The notes under the pieces are model-generated. The model was not told where the DNA came from and did not search any database. It saw nothing but the letters and a program-made list of their open reading frames with translations. Shown one piece after another: positions 1 to 5,822 of a stretch of 8,132 nt of DNA (positions are counted from its first letter, which is position 1; each line of letters begins with the position of its first letter). The translations under genes were made by a program, and so were the position numbers. The stretch is from an uncultured bacterium (GTDB taxonomy: Bacteria; Patescibacteriota; Patescibacteriia; UBA1558; GWA2-36-10). Where the stretch lies: contig CALDOH010000141.1 of NCBI GenBank assembly GCA_937912185.1, positions 1 through 8,132 on the forward strand, in the 5' to 3' direction.

Positions 1-1
1 C

Positions 2-31
2 TTAGAATTTTTCATAGAATCATATGAGTAA
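2..31 (+). CDS. infB: 3' end of a truncated upstream gene, probably infB (translation initiation factor IF-2)
   Basis: Only the last nine codons are present. They read LEFFIESYE and then TAA at 29-31, overlapping the rbfA start by 8 bases. The acidic, aromatic tail resembles the '..GD-LEF-' end of IF-2, and infB commonly precedes rbfA in bacteria, so the call rests mostly on gene order. A second frame is also open here and ends in TGA at 25-27 (ATGA overlap with rbfA, tail LRIFHRII). That tail looks less like IF-2, but the fragment is too short to decide. Either way translation of rbfA is probably coupled to the upstream gene, because no Shine-Dalgarno site is visible before its ATG. Confidence 0.4.
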   Translation, partial: LEFFIESYE

Positions 32-350
32 AAGAACCGAACAAGTAGCAGAACTACTTCGCTCAAATATAAACCAAATAATAGTAAAAGATTTTGAAGC
101 GCCAAAAGGAACTCTTATCTCGGTCTCTGAAGTAACCGTCTCTCCTGATTTAAAAAATGCCACCTGCCTGGTCAGTGTAATCCCCAACAACAAAATAGGT
201 TCTGCTCTAGAAGCTATCAAAAAATTTGCTGGACACGCCCAAAGAGAGCTGAGCAAACGTATGGCTATCAGGGCTACGCCACGAATAAAATTTGCACTTG
301 ATGAAAGAGACCTAAAATACAAGGCAATAGACGATGCCTTAAGCGAATAA
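24..350 (+). CDS. rbfA: Ribosome-binding factor A (30S maturation factor)
   Basis: RbfA is a small KH-fold protein that binds the 30S subunit and helps mature the 5' end of 16S rRNA. The 108-residue product has the usual family length. The N-terminal helix (MSKRTEQVAELLRS, residues 1-14) is typical. So is the core strand pair ISVSEVTVSPDLKNATCLVSV (residues 32-52), which matches the conserved 'V-VSPDL--A-V-VSV' block. The C-terminal block (residues 81-95, AIRATPRIKFALDER) corresponds to the family's 'R--P-L-F--D'. The ATG at 24 overlaps the end of the preceding frame, there is no clear Shine-Dalgarno site, and coupling to the upstream gene is likely. An intrinsic terminator begins in the stop codon, so rbfA is probably the last gene of its transcript. 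Confidence 0.93.
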   Translation: MSKRTEQVAELLRSNINQIIVKDFEAPKGTLISVSEVTVSPDLKNATCLVSVIPNNKIGSALEAIKKFAGHAQRELSKRMAIRATPRIKFALDERDLKYKAIDDALSE

Positions 351-373
351 AGACCTAAAAGAGGGTCTTTTTT
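349..373 (+). terminator. Intrinsic terminator after rbfA
   Basis: AAAGACC (349-355) pairs perfectly with GGTCTTT (364-370) around an 8-base loop, and six T residues follow at 368-373. The left arm begins within the rbfA TAA codon. It separates the rbfA transcript from the nrnA promoter about 20 bases downstream. Confidence 0.75.
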
Positions 374-391
374 GTTAACTGGCAATAAGGA

Positions 392-420
392 TTGACTTAG
401 TCATATATTTTGGCTATACT
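392..420 (+). promoter_or_regulatory. Sigma-70 type promoter of nrnA, probably leaderless
   Basis: TTGACT (392-397) and TATACT (415-420) are separated by exactly 17 bases. The expected start of transcription, about seven bases past the -10 box, falls at 426-428. The nrnA ATG begins at 429, so the mRNA would have essentially no 5' leader. Confidence 0.8.
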
Positions 421-428
421 CACTGGCT

Positions 429-1394
429 ATGCAAAATCACAAGACCACAAGTCAAGCAATATATCAGCATTTGGAGAGTGCCAATGATGTATTGATAGTG
501 TCCCACCAAAAACCAGACGGTGATACTCTGTGTGCTAATTTTGCTTTGTATAAATTCTTAAAAGAGAAAAATAAAAATGTTACTAGTTTTTGTCTTGATC
601 CCGTTCCGGATAGTTTAAAGTTTTTGCCCTATAGCCACAATCTAAGCAATGACCACAAGGTCTTTACCAAAAGCTACGACACAATCATTGTAGTTGATTC
701 TGGCAGCCTAGATTATGCTGGTATAGATGGGCTGATCTCAGCTATACCATCCAAGTACACCATGATAAATATAGATCACCATGCTTCCAATCCACACTAT
801 GGAGATATCAACCTAGTAATTACCGACGCCTCCTCTACCGCCGAGGTCCTCTACCGTTTATTTATGGATTGGAAAATCAATTGGGACGAAGAAATGGCTA
901 GCGCCCTAGTCTGTGGTATAGTGACCGACACTGGAGGATTGAAAAACCCAGCTACAACCTACCAATCATTAGATGCAGTCGCTGATTTGGTAAACAAGGG
1001 TGCCAATCCTCATCAGATAATGAATCTAACTATCAATAATACTGACATTGCTAGTCTCCGACTTTGGGGACGAGCCTTGGAACGTTTGAAAAAAAATAAA
1101 AAATATGATCTAGTCTATACTTTCATAACCAACCAAGATTTGATTGACTGTGGAGCAAGTGAGTCTGCCAGTGAAGGACTAGCTAATTTTCTTCACATTC
1201 TCAAAGATGGCTCAATCTCCATGGTACTAAAAGAAACATCTAATGGCTACGTTAAGGCCTCTCTTAGAACCACTAGTAAAACCGACTTATCAAAACTAGC
1301 TCAAATCTTTGGTGGTGGTGGACATAAAAAAGCCGCTGGCTTTTCCTTGCCAGGTAAGCTAGTCTATGATAATAATAAATTAAGAATTGTGTAA
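429..1394 (+). CDS. nrnA: DHH/DHHA1 phosphodiesterase, NrnA family (nanoRNase / pAp phosphatase)
   Basis: NrnA-type enzymes are cytosolic Mn-dependent phosphodiesterases. They remove nucleotides from 2-5-mer RNA, and many also dephosphorylate pAp or hydrolyse cyclic dinucleotides. The 321-residue protein has the full DHH order: motif I with H26 and D30-G-D32, motif II with D90 (VVDSG), the DHH triad at 116-118 (followed by ASN), and motif IV with D167 (GIVTDTGG). The C-terminal DHHA1 substrate-binding domain ends in the glycine loop GGGGHKKAAG (295-304). Length and motif spacing match the family. The ATG at 429 is favoured because the helix before motif I starts immediately, and because the promoter places transcription initiation almost on it. 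An infB-rbfA-nrnA order is common, but here the terminator and promoter between them make nrnA a separate unit. Exact substrate cannot be told from sequence. Confidence 0.93.
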   Translation: MQNHKTTSQAIYQHLESANDVLIVSHQKPDGDTLCANFALYKFLKEKNKNVTSFCLDPVPDSLKFLPYSHNLSNDHKVFTKSYDTIIVVDSGSLDYAGIDGLISAIPSKYTMINIDHHASNPHYGDINLVITDASSTAEVLYRLFMDWKINWDEEMASALVCGIVTDTGGLKNPATTYQSLDAVADLVNKGANPHQIMNLTINNTDIASLRLWGRALERLKKNKKYDLVYTFITNQDLIDCGASESASEGLANFLHILKDGSISMVLKETSNGYVKASLRTTSKTDLSKLAQIFGGGGHKKAAGFSLPGKLVYDNNKLRIV

Positions 1395-1400
1395 TTAATC

Positions 1401-1482
1401 GTCACTCTGGAGCGGAGCGATAGAGTCTACTATAATAAATTTAAGTAGATTCTATCAGTCACTATGTTCCTTCCAGAATGAC
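1401..1482 (+). repeat. Imperfect palindrome resembling a dispersed REP/MITE-like repeat
   Basis: The gap between nrnA and clpP is almost filled by nested inverted repeats. The outer arms are GTCACTCTGGAG (1401-1412) and TTCCAGAATGAC (1471-1482), with 10 of 12 complementary positions plus one G-U. The inner arms are GATAGAGTCTACT (1419-1431) and AGTAGATTCTATC (1444-1456), with 13 pairs including one G-U and a 12-base loop. An asymmetric insertion separates inner and outer stems on the right side. From memory, the outline (TCATTCTG-GAGC-GAGCGA-AGA-TCT) resembles a palindromic repeat seen in intergenic regions of many bacterial genomes. As RNA it would form a strong hairpin at the 3' end of the nrnA message and could terminate it or protect it from decay. 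A TATAAT hexamer (1431-1436) sits at the loop without a good -35 partner. Confidence 0.6.
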
Positions 1483-1494
1483 ACAACAAAACAT

Positions 1495-2067
1495 ATGTTA
1501 ATACCTACAGTAATCGAAAAAGAAGCCGGCGGCGAAAGAGCTTATGATATCTACTCCCGCTTACTTAAAGAAAGAATCATCTTTTTGGGTGATGCCATTG
1601 ACGATAGAGTTGCCAATCTTATTATTGCCCAATTGCTTTTTTTGGACTCACAAGATAGCAACAAAGCAATTCGTATGTATATCAATTGCCCTGGTGGCTC
1701 CGTGACCGATGGTTTGGCAATTTATGACACCATGCAACACATCAAGAGTCCAGTCTCAACTATCTGTGTTGGCCTAGCCGCTTCTATGGCTGCCCTGCTA
1801 CTAACAGCTGGTGCTAAAGGACAAAGATTTGCTCTACCAAATTCTGAAATACTAATTCATCAAATAATGGGTGGTGCTAGTGGACAAGCTAGTGACATAA
1901 AAATAAAAGCTGAGCAGATTTTGAAACTAAAAAAACGTCTAAATAAAATCTTACAAAAACATACCAATCAGCCAATGAAAAGGATTGAAAAAGATACCGA
2001 CCGCGACTACTATATGACCTCTGAAGAGTCACTGGAGTATGGCCTGATAGACAAAATCATAAAATAA
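1495..2067 (+). CDS. clpP: ATP-dependent Clp protease proteolytic subunit ClpP
   Basis: ClpP is the serine peptidase that forms the two-ring, 14-subunit chamber fed by ClpX, ClpA or ClpC ATPases in the cytosol. The 190-residue protein is full length and carries the whole triad at the classical positions: S97 in [12 protein letters not shown]122 in ILIHQ, and D171 in DTDRDYYM. The N-terminal [21 protein letters not shown], the oxyanion-loop stretch [18 protein letters not shown] (63-80) and the C-terminal EYGLIDKII are all standard. Two small departures are L for the usual Q before AAS, and IM for the usual PL/PM after IHQ in the handle region. No Shine-Dalgarno site is seen before the ATG and no partner clpX is in the window. 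The upstream palindrome or an undetected promoter must supply expression. Confidence 0.96.
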   Translation: MLIPTVIEKEAGGERAYDIYSRLLKERIIFLGDAIDDRVANLIIAQLLFLDSQDSNKAIRMYINCPGGSVTDGLAIYDTMQHIKSPVSTICVGLAASMAALLLTAGAKGQRFALPNSEILIHQIMGGASGQASDIKIKAEQILKLKKRLNKILQKHTNQPMKRIEKDTDRDYYMTSEESLEYGLIDKIIK

Positions 2068-2173
2068 TCGCCATCAGCTCTGGGCATCACTTTTCCAATT
2101 TCAAAAAATATGTTAATATTTTCGCAAGGCGGGTTACTTGGGTTCTTTAACCCGATTGACAATACTCGTCACG

Positions 2174-2247
2174 AGACCATCAGTGTATAGCGTCCCTCAT
2201 TGCCGAAAGACTTTGAAGTGATGTTATACAATTACTGGTGGTCTTTT
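2174..2247 (+). ncRNA. Candidate structured RNA or clpP terminator: long hairpin with U-run
   Basis: AGACCATCAGT (2174-2184) pairs with ACTGGTGGTCT (2234-2244) over 11 positions with one G-U. The helix continues as GTATA (2185-2189) with TATAC (2225-2229) after a four-base bulge. A weaker inner stem is TCATT (2197-2201) with AGTGA (2217-2221). TTTT ends the element at 2244-2247. A separate 7-bp hairpin (2130-2154) lies just upstream. The long stem plus U-run could simply be the clpP terminator, but the elaborate bulged helix and the GC-richer sequence relative to its surroundings also suit a small RNA. I do not recognise it as tmRNA, 6S or RNase P RNA. Confidence 0.4.
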
Positions 2248-2254
2248 AATACTC

Positions 2255-2283
2255 TTGATTTTTATAAACCTTTGTGGTAGATT
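2255..2283 (+). promoter_or_regulatory. Candidate promoter for the rny operon
   Basis: TTGATT (2255-2260) is followed after 17 bases by TAGATT (2278-2283) with an extended TGG just before it. The predicted start is near 2290, giving a leader of about 260 bases. Rival candidates are TTGATA (2379-2384) with TATACC (2401-2406, 16-base spacing), and TATACT (2367-2372) with a poor -35. All are weaker than the other promoters in this window. Confidence 0.35.
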
Positions 2284-2433
2284 GAGTCATGAGGATTGGA
2301 AAAATATCCACAAAAAAGACAAAATCCTCAGTAAATAAGTAATTAATTTACTGTTTTGGAAGATTCTATACTAAAGTATTGATACACCATAAAAAGAGCT
2401 TATACCTATTATTTTCTAAAAAATAATAATGTC

Positions 2434-2548
2434 TATAAACAACTTAACAATCGAATTAAAAGTAAAAATTATTGCCTAATTACAAAAATTAGGTTGTTTA
2501 TATTAGTCTCTAAAACCAAAAACAGTAAACTGGAAAGTTTATAAACAA
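2434..2548 (+). promoter_or_regulatory. Possible pairing switch in the rny leader
   Basis: The nine bases directly before the rny ATG, TATAAACAA (2540-2548), also occur at 2434-2442. Their exact reverse complement TTGTTTATA lies between them at 2494-2502. The middle copy can therefore pair either with the upstream copy or with the start-site copy, but not both. The latter would cover the bases next to the start codon and a weak GGAAAG (2532-2537). This is the geometry of an antisequestor/sequestor pair, but the helices are AU-rich and may be weak. A repeated protein-binding site on DNA is an alternative. Confidence 0.3.
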
Positions 2549-4063
2549 ATGGAATTCATCTGGATTATTGCCGCTCTAATCGCTGGTGCGATTTTTGGGT
2601 TTGTTATTAAAAAAATAATGACCAGTCAGACTATCAGCTCTGCCGAAAGAAAGGCTGAAAGTATTCTGTCTGAGGCTAAACAAAAAAATAAGGATTTAAT
2701 TTTAGAAGCCAACGATCAAGCCCTCAAGCTTATTGAAGAGGCTAAGACCGAAGAAAAACAAAGACGAGGTGAACTTCGTCAGACTGAAGAAAGATTGAGT
2801 AAACGTGAAAGTTTGTTTGATAAAAAGTTGATGGAACTCGAAGGAAGTAAACAAAGCATAGAAAACAGCAAAAAAGATATTTCCAAGACCAAAGAAGAAA
2901 TCAAGCAGATCAGAGAACTACAACTGGCTAAGCTAGAAAAAATTGCTACCTTATCAAAAGAGGAAGCTAAAGAGGTAATCATCAAAAATACTGAAACTCA
3001 GATACAAGATGAGCTACTTCATAGGATGCGTAAATTAGAAAATCAAGGCAACGAAGAGCTAGAAGCTAAGGCTCGCGATATGTTGACTGCTGTAATCGAA
3101 CGTTGCGCTGCTCCTCATACAGTAGAAACTACCACCACTGCTGTTTCTCTACCAAATGAAGAAATGAAGGGTCGTATTATCGGCCGTGAAGGTAGAAATA
3201 TCAAAACCATAGAGCAATTAACTGGTGTAGAAATTATCATTGATGATACTCCGGAATCAATCTTAATTTCCGCCTTTAACCCTATCCGCCGACAATTGGC
3301 CAAACGATCATTGGAAAAGTTAATGGTAGATGGTCGTATTCATCCAGGTAGAATTGAAGAGACTATCACTCAGGCCAAAAAGGAATTAGCCTTGGATATC
3401 AAAAAGGCTGGTGAAGAGGCCGCCTATCAAGCTGGTATCGTCGGTCTAGACAACAAATTACTCCAAATTTTAGGTCGTTTAAAATACCGAACTAGCTATG
3501 GCCAAAATCAACTCCAACACGCTTTGGAGGTTTCTCACTTATCCGGCTTACTAGCAGCTGAATTAGGCGCTGATGCTAATATTTGTAAAAAAGGTGGCCT
3601 GCTCCACGACATCGGTAAAGCCCTGGACCATGAAATCAAAGGCTCTCACCCAGATATTGGTTATGATTTGATGAGAAAGTTTGGTCTACCAGAAGAGGTG
3701 GCCTATATGTCTGTTGCTCATCACGAAGACAAGCCGAAAACTCTAGAAGGTGTTATAGTAAAAATAGCAGACGCTATTTCTGGATCTCGCCCTGGTGCTA
3801 GACGTGATTCTTTTGAAGAATACATTCAACGTCTAACTGAATTAGAAAATACTGCCAAAACTTTTGCCGGTGTTGAAAAAGTCTATGCTATCCAGGCTGG
3901 CCGAGAAATTAGGGTCTTTGTTTCACCAGAGGAAATCGATGACTACAAAGCTATTAAGTTAGCTCAAAACATTGCTAACAAAATAGAAAATGACCTCAAA
4001 TACCCAGGTGAGATAAAAGTAACCGTTATTAGAGAAAAAAGAATTACTGAGTATGCCCGATAA
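2549..4063 (+). CDS. rny: Ribonuclease Y
   Basis: RNase Y is a membrane-tethered endoribonuclease that starts mRNA decay and processing in many bacteria lacking RNase E. At 504 residues it is close to the usual 510-520. The order is:
- N-terminal membrane helix (about residues 3-21);
- long charged coiled coil (about 30-175, rich in K/E/Q);
- KH RNA-binding domain with GRIIGREGRN at 208-217;
- HD domain with H324, the catalytic H353-D354 pair (GLLHDIGKA) and H391-H392;
- the family signature ISGSRPGARRDSFEEYIQRL (410-429).
The start is fixed by the membrane helix beginning at once. A weak GGAAAG lies 11 bases upstream. The stop overlaps the next start by 11 bases, so translation of ymdB is probably coupled. 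The leader carries several inverted repeats that could serve autoregulation (inference). Confidence 0.97.
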   Translation: MEFIWIIAALIAGAIFGFVIKKIMTSQTISSAERKAESILSEAKQKNKDLILEANDQALKLIEEAKTEEKQRRGELRQTEERLSKRESLFDKKLMELEGSKQSIENSKKDISKTKEEIKQIRELQLAKLEKIATLSKEEAKEVIIKNTETQIQDELLHRMRKLENQGNEELEAKARDMLTAVIERCAAPHTVETTTTAVSLPNEEMKGRIIGREGRNIKTIEQLTGVEIIIDDTPESILISAFNPIRRQLAKRSLEKLMVDGRIHPGRIEETITQAKKELALDIKKAGEEAAYQAGIVGLDNKLLQILGRLKYRTSYGQNQLQHALEVSHLSGLLAAELGADANICKKGGLLHDIGKALDHEIKGSHPDIGYDLMRKFGLPEEVAYMSVAHHEDKPKTLEGVIVKIADAISGSRPGARRDSFEEYIQRLTELENTAKTFAGVEKVYAIQAGREIRVFVSPEEIDDYKAIKLAQNIANKIENDLKYPGEIKVTVIREKRITEYAR

Positions 4064-4862
4064 AACAACTAAAATTATTTTTATTGGCGATGTCTCTGGC
4101 GTTCTTGGCCGACAAGGCGTCAAAGACATGGTACCTAAATGGAAAAAAAAGTATTCCCCTGATATTTTTATTGCCAATATCGAAAATCTAGCCCACAACA
4201 AAGGCGTTACTCTAAAAACTATGGAAGAAATTTCCGTCGCTGGCATTGATGCTTTTACTGGCGGTAATCACATTTGGAAAAAATACGACATTGCCACCTT
4301 AGCCAGAGAAACTGATTATAAAATCTCCTGCCCAGTCAATGATCACCGTACTCCCAAAAAGTACCGCTATCAAACAATTAATATAAATGGCACTCCGCTA
4401 GTAATCATTAATCTAGCTGGTCAAACTTTTGTCAATTATGAAGATGAAACGCTGAGTAATCCTTTTTTGGAAATCGATAAAGTACTAAAAGAAGTTCCTA
4501 AGAACGCCAACATCATCGTTGATATGCATGCCGAAGCTACTAGTGATAAAAGAGCTATGGGATTTTATCTTGATGGTCGCATCTCCACTCTTTTCGGCAC
4601 TCATACTCATGTACCCACAGCTGATGCTCAGATTTTAGCCAAAGGAACTGGCTACATCACCGATGTCGGTATGACTGGCGCATATGATTCTATTTTGGGT
4701 ATTAAAAAAGAAATTATTATTGAAAAGTTCCTAACAGACAAGAAAATTATTCACGACTTGCCTAGAACTGGTCAAATTGAGATAAATGCACTATTATTAG
4801 AGATAGATAATAAAAGTCATAAAACAACTCATATTGAGTTGCTTAGAAAAATAATTAACTAA
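4053..4862 (+). CDS. ymdB: YmdB-type metallophosphoesterase (2',3'-cyclic-nucleotide phosphodiesterase family)
   Basis: This family (TIGR00282-like) is a dinuclear metal phosphodiesterase. The Bacillus YmdB hydrolyses 2',3'-cAMP and affects biofilm and RNA levels. The 269-residue protein is full length. Visible metal ligands are D13 (FIGDVSG), E44-N45 (ANIEN), N72-H73 (GGNHIW), H159 (DMHAEATSDK) and H184/H186 (GTHTHVPTAD). The family block YITDVGMTGAYDS is at 201-213. The usual glycine-rich 'NGENA-GG-G' loop is changed to NIENLAHNKG here. The gene overlaps rny by 11 bases and is followed immediately by the HU ribosome-binding site. In many bacteria rny and ymdB are adjacent. Pairing an RNase with an enzyme that clears 2',3'-cyclic nucleotides, which are RNA breakdown products, makes functional sense, but a direct link is inference. 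Confidence 0.93.
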   Translation: MPDKTTKIIFIGDVSGVLGRQGVKDMVPKWKKKYSPDIFIANIENLAHNKGVTLKTMEEISVAGIDAFTGGNHIWKKYDIATLARETDYKISCPVNDHRTPKKYRYQTININGTPLVIINLAGQTFVNYEDETLSNPFLEIDKVLKEVPKNANIIVDMHAEATSDKRAMGFYLDGRISTLFGTHTHVPTADAQILAKGTGYITDVGMTGAYDSILGIKKEIIIEKFLTDKKIIHDLPRTGQIEINALLLEIDNKSHKTTHIELLRKIIN

Positions 4863-4867
4863 GGAGG
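4861..4867 (+). promoter_or_regulatory. Strong Shine-Dalgarno site of the HU gene
   Basis: AAGGAGG lies four bases before the ATG at 4872 and overlaps the ymdB TAA codon (4860-4862). It is the only full consensus ribosome site in the operon. This suggests HU is translated far more than its co-transcribed neighbours. Confidence 0.85.
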
Positions 4868-4871
4868 ATAT

Positions 4872-5150
4872 ATGAATAAAGCCCAATTGATAGAAACCAT
4901 TGCTATCAAAGCTGGCGTCAGCAAAAAGGAAGCTGAAGACGTGCTCCAGGCTTTAGAAGACCTAGTAATAGAAAGACTCAGAGACCACAAGGAAGTTACC
5001 TTGACTGGTTTTGGTACTTTCTCTGCTAGAGTCCGACACGCCAGAAAAGGTGTTAACCCTCAGAAACCATCTGAGCGGATTGATATCCCTGAGGTAGTAG
5101 TGCCAAAATTTAAAGCTGGCAAAACCCTAAAAGACGCTCTAAAAAAATAA
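4872..5150 (+). CDS. HU-family nucleoid DNA-binding protein
   Basis: HU proteins are dimeric nucleoid proteins that bend DNA with a beta-arm. At 92 residues this is standard length. The helical body MNKAQLIETIAIKAGVSKKEAE and helix to about residue 38 lead into the signature GFGTFSARVRHARKG (46-60). The arm tip carries the intercalating proline (N62-P63), and the C-terminal helix is FKAGKTLKDALK (80-91). The arm reads NPQKPSERIDIPE instead of the usual NP-TGE-I-IPA, so the common TG turn is replaced by KPS. The gene sits ten bases after ymdB and six before the HD protein gene. It has a consensus ribosome site, unlike the rest of the operon. HU versus IHF subtype cannot be settled, but a single arm-type HU homodimer is likely. 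Confidence 0.95.
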   Translation: MNKAQLIETIAIKAGVSKKEAEDVLQALEDLVIERLRDHKEVTLTGFGTFSARVRHARKGVNPQKPSERIDIPEVVVPKFKAGKTLKDALKK

Positions 5151-5156
5151 TATTGC

Positions 5157-5822
5157 ATGGAGCTAACACTCAAACAGATAAAACAAGACCCACGCTTGAA
5201 TTCATTTATCGACCAAACGGAAAAATATCTCAAAGCTTTGGGGTATACTGATCATGGCCGAAGACACCTTGATATTGTCAGTGATCGAGCCAAAAAAATT
5301 GCCAACAAGCTTGGTCTCAATCAACACGACCAAGAAACAGCAGCAATTGCTGCTTGGTGTCATGATATGGGCAATTTTTTGGGTCGGACTCAACACCATT
5401 ACTGGGGAGCAATGCTTTTTTCTCAATGTTATATCAATCAGGCCAATCCTGATGACGTAACTAAAATCACTCAGGCAATTGTCTCTCACGACAAAGATGA
5501 TCTTAAGATAGTCGACAAAGTAACTGCCTGCGTTATCATCGCCGACAAATCTGATGTTCATCGCCTTCGAGTCTTGAACAAAAATATGAAAGAAATCAAA
5601 GCTGATATCCATGACCGAGTCAACTACGCTGTCACTGATAATAGGCTAAATATCGACAAACAAAAAAAGACTATTACCCTAGCCCTTAAACTTGATACTA
5701 AATTCACTGATATAATAGATTACTTTTCTATCTTTGTTGAACGTATGAACTACTGCCAAAAAGCAGCTGCTTATCTGGGCTATACTTTTCACCTACAAAT
5801 AAACAACACCAAACTAGCCTAG
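5157..5822 (+). CDS. HD-domain phosphohydrolase of unknown substrate
   Basis: The 221-residue protein is a single HD domain with a helical C-terminus. Likely metal and catalytic residues are H33 and H37 (YTDHGRRHL), the H69-D70 pair (WCHDMGN), H80-H81 (TQHHYWGA), H111-D112 (SHDKDD) and D130 (IADKSDVHR). The blocks IADKSDVHR and DIHDRVNYAV (150-159) match, from memory, a family of uncharacterised metal-dependent phosphohydrolases widespread in Clostridia. The length fits that family. It is the last gene of the rny operon, six bases after HU, without a visible Shine-Dalgarno site. Substrates of HD enzymes include nucleotides and cyclic dinucleotides. The operon suggests nucleotide turnover, but that is inference. 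Its TAG stop overlaps the stop of the convergent protease gene in a CTAG palindrome. Confidence 0.85.
   Translation: MELTLKQIKQDPRLNSFIDQTEKYLKALGYTDHGRRHLDIVSDRAKKIANKLGLNQHDQETAAIAAWCHDMGNFLGRTQHHYWGAMLFSQCYINQANPDDVTKITQAIVSHDKDDLKIVDKVTACVIIADKSDVHRLRVLNKNMKEIKADIHDRVNYAVTDNRLNIDKQKKTITLALKLDTKFTDIIDYFSIFVERMNYCQKAAAYLGYTFHLQINNTKLA

Larger units (their letters stand above)
2068..2548. other. 481-base non-coding, hairpin-rich region between clpP and rny
   Basis: No convincing protein gene or tRNA is seen. The region holds a series of inverted repeats:
- CGGGTTA/TAACCCG (2130-2136, 2148-2154);
- a long hairpin at 2174-2244 followed by TTTT;
- TGAGGATT/AATCCTCA (2290-2297, 2323-2330);
- CAGTAAAT/ATTTACTG (2329-2336, 2346-2353), followed by TTTT;
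- ATTATTTT/AAAATAAT (2408-2415, 2420-2427);
- TATAAACAAC/GTTGTTTATA (2434-2443, 2493-2502), enclosing CCTAATT/AATTAGG (2475-2481, 2487-2493).
Its second half is very AT-rich. Likely contents are the end of the clpP transcript or a small RNA, and then the promoter and leader of the rny operon. Confidence 0.7.

Noticed and set aside
20..385. 121-codon minus-strand frame opposite rbfA
   Set aside because: It lies fully antisense to a conserved gene and runs through the rbfA terminator; composition is a mirror of rbfA codons.
2156..2191. TTGACA at 2156-2161 as the -35 of a promoter for the hairpin RNA
   Set aside because: The only TATA-like hexamers downstream are about 22-24 bases away; no acceptable -10 at 16-18 bases.
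2126..2262. tmRNA, 6S RNA, RNase P RNA or a tRNA in the clpP-rny gap
   Set aside because: No T-loop, no CCA-type acceptor stem, no conserved RNase P motifs, and the closing helix does not extend into the long rod expected of 6S RNA.
2200..2280. Short frame ending MLYNYWWSFNTLDFYKPLW before a TAG
   Set aside because: It overlaps the arm of the long hairpin and the candidate rny promoter, has no good ribosome site, and is too short to support.
5202..5612. 136-codon open frame on the minus strand opposite the HD-domain gene
   Set aside because: It is antisense to a gene with clear catalytic motifs, shows no recognisable domain, and has no promoter or ribosome site; a shadow frame.
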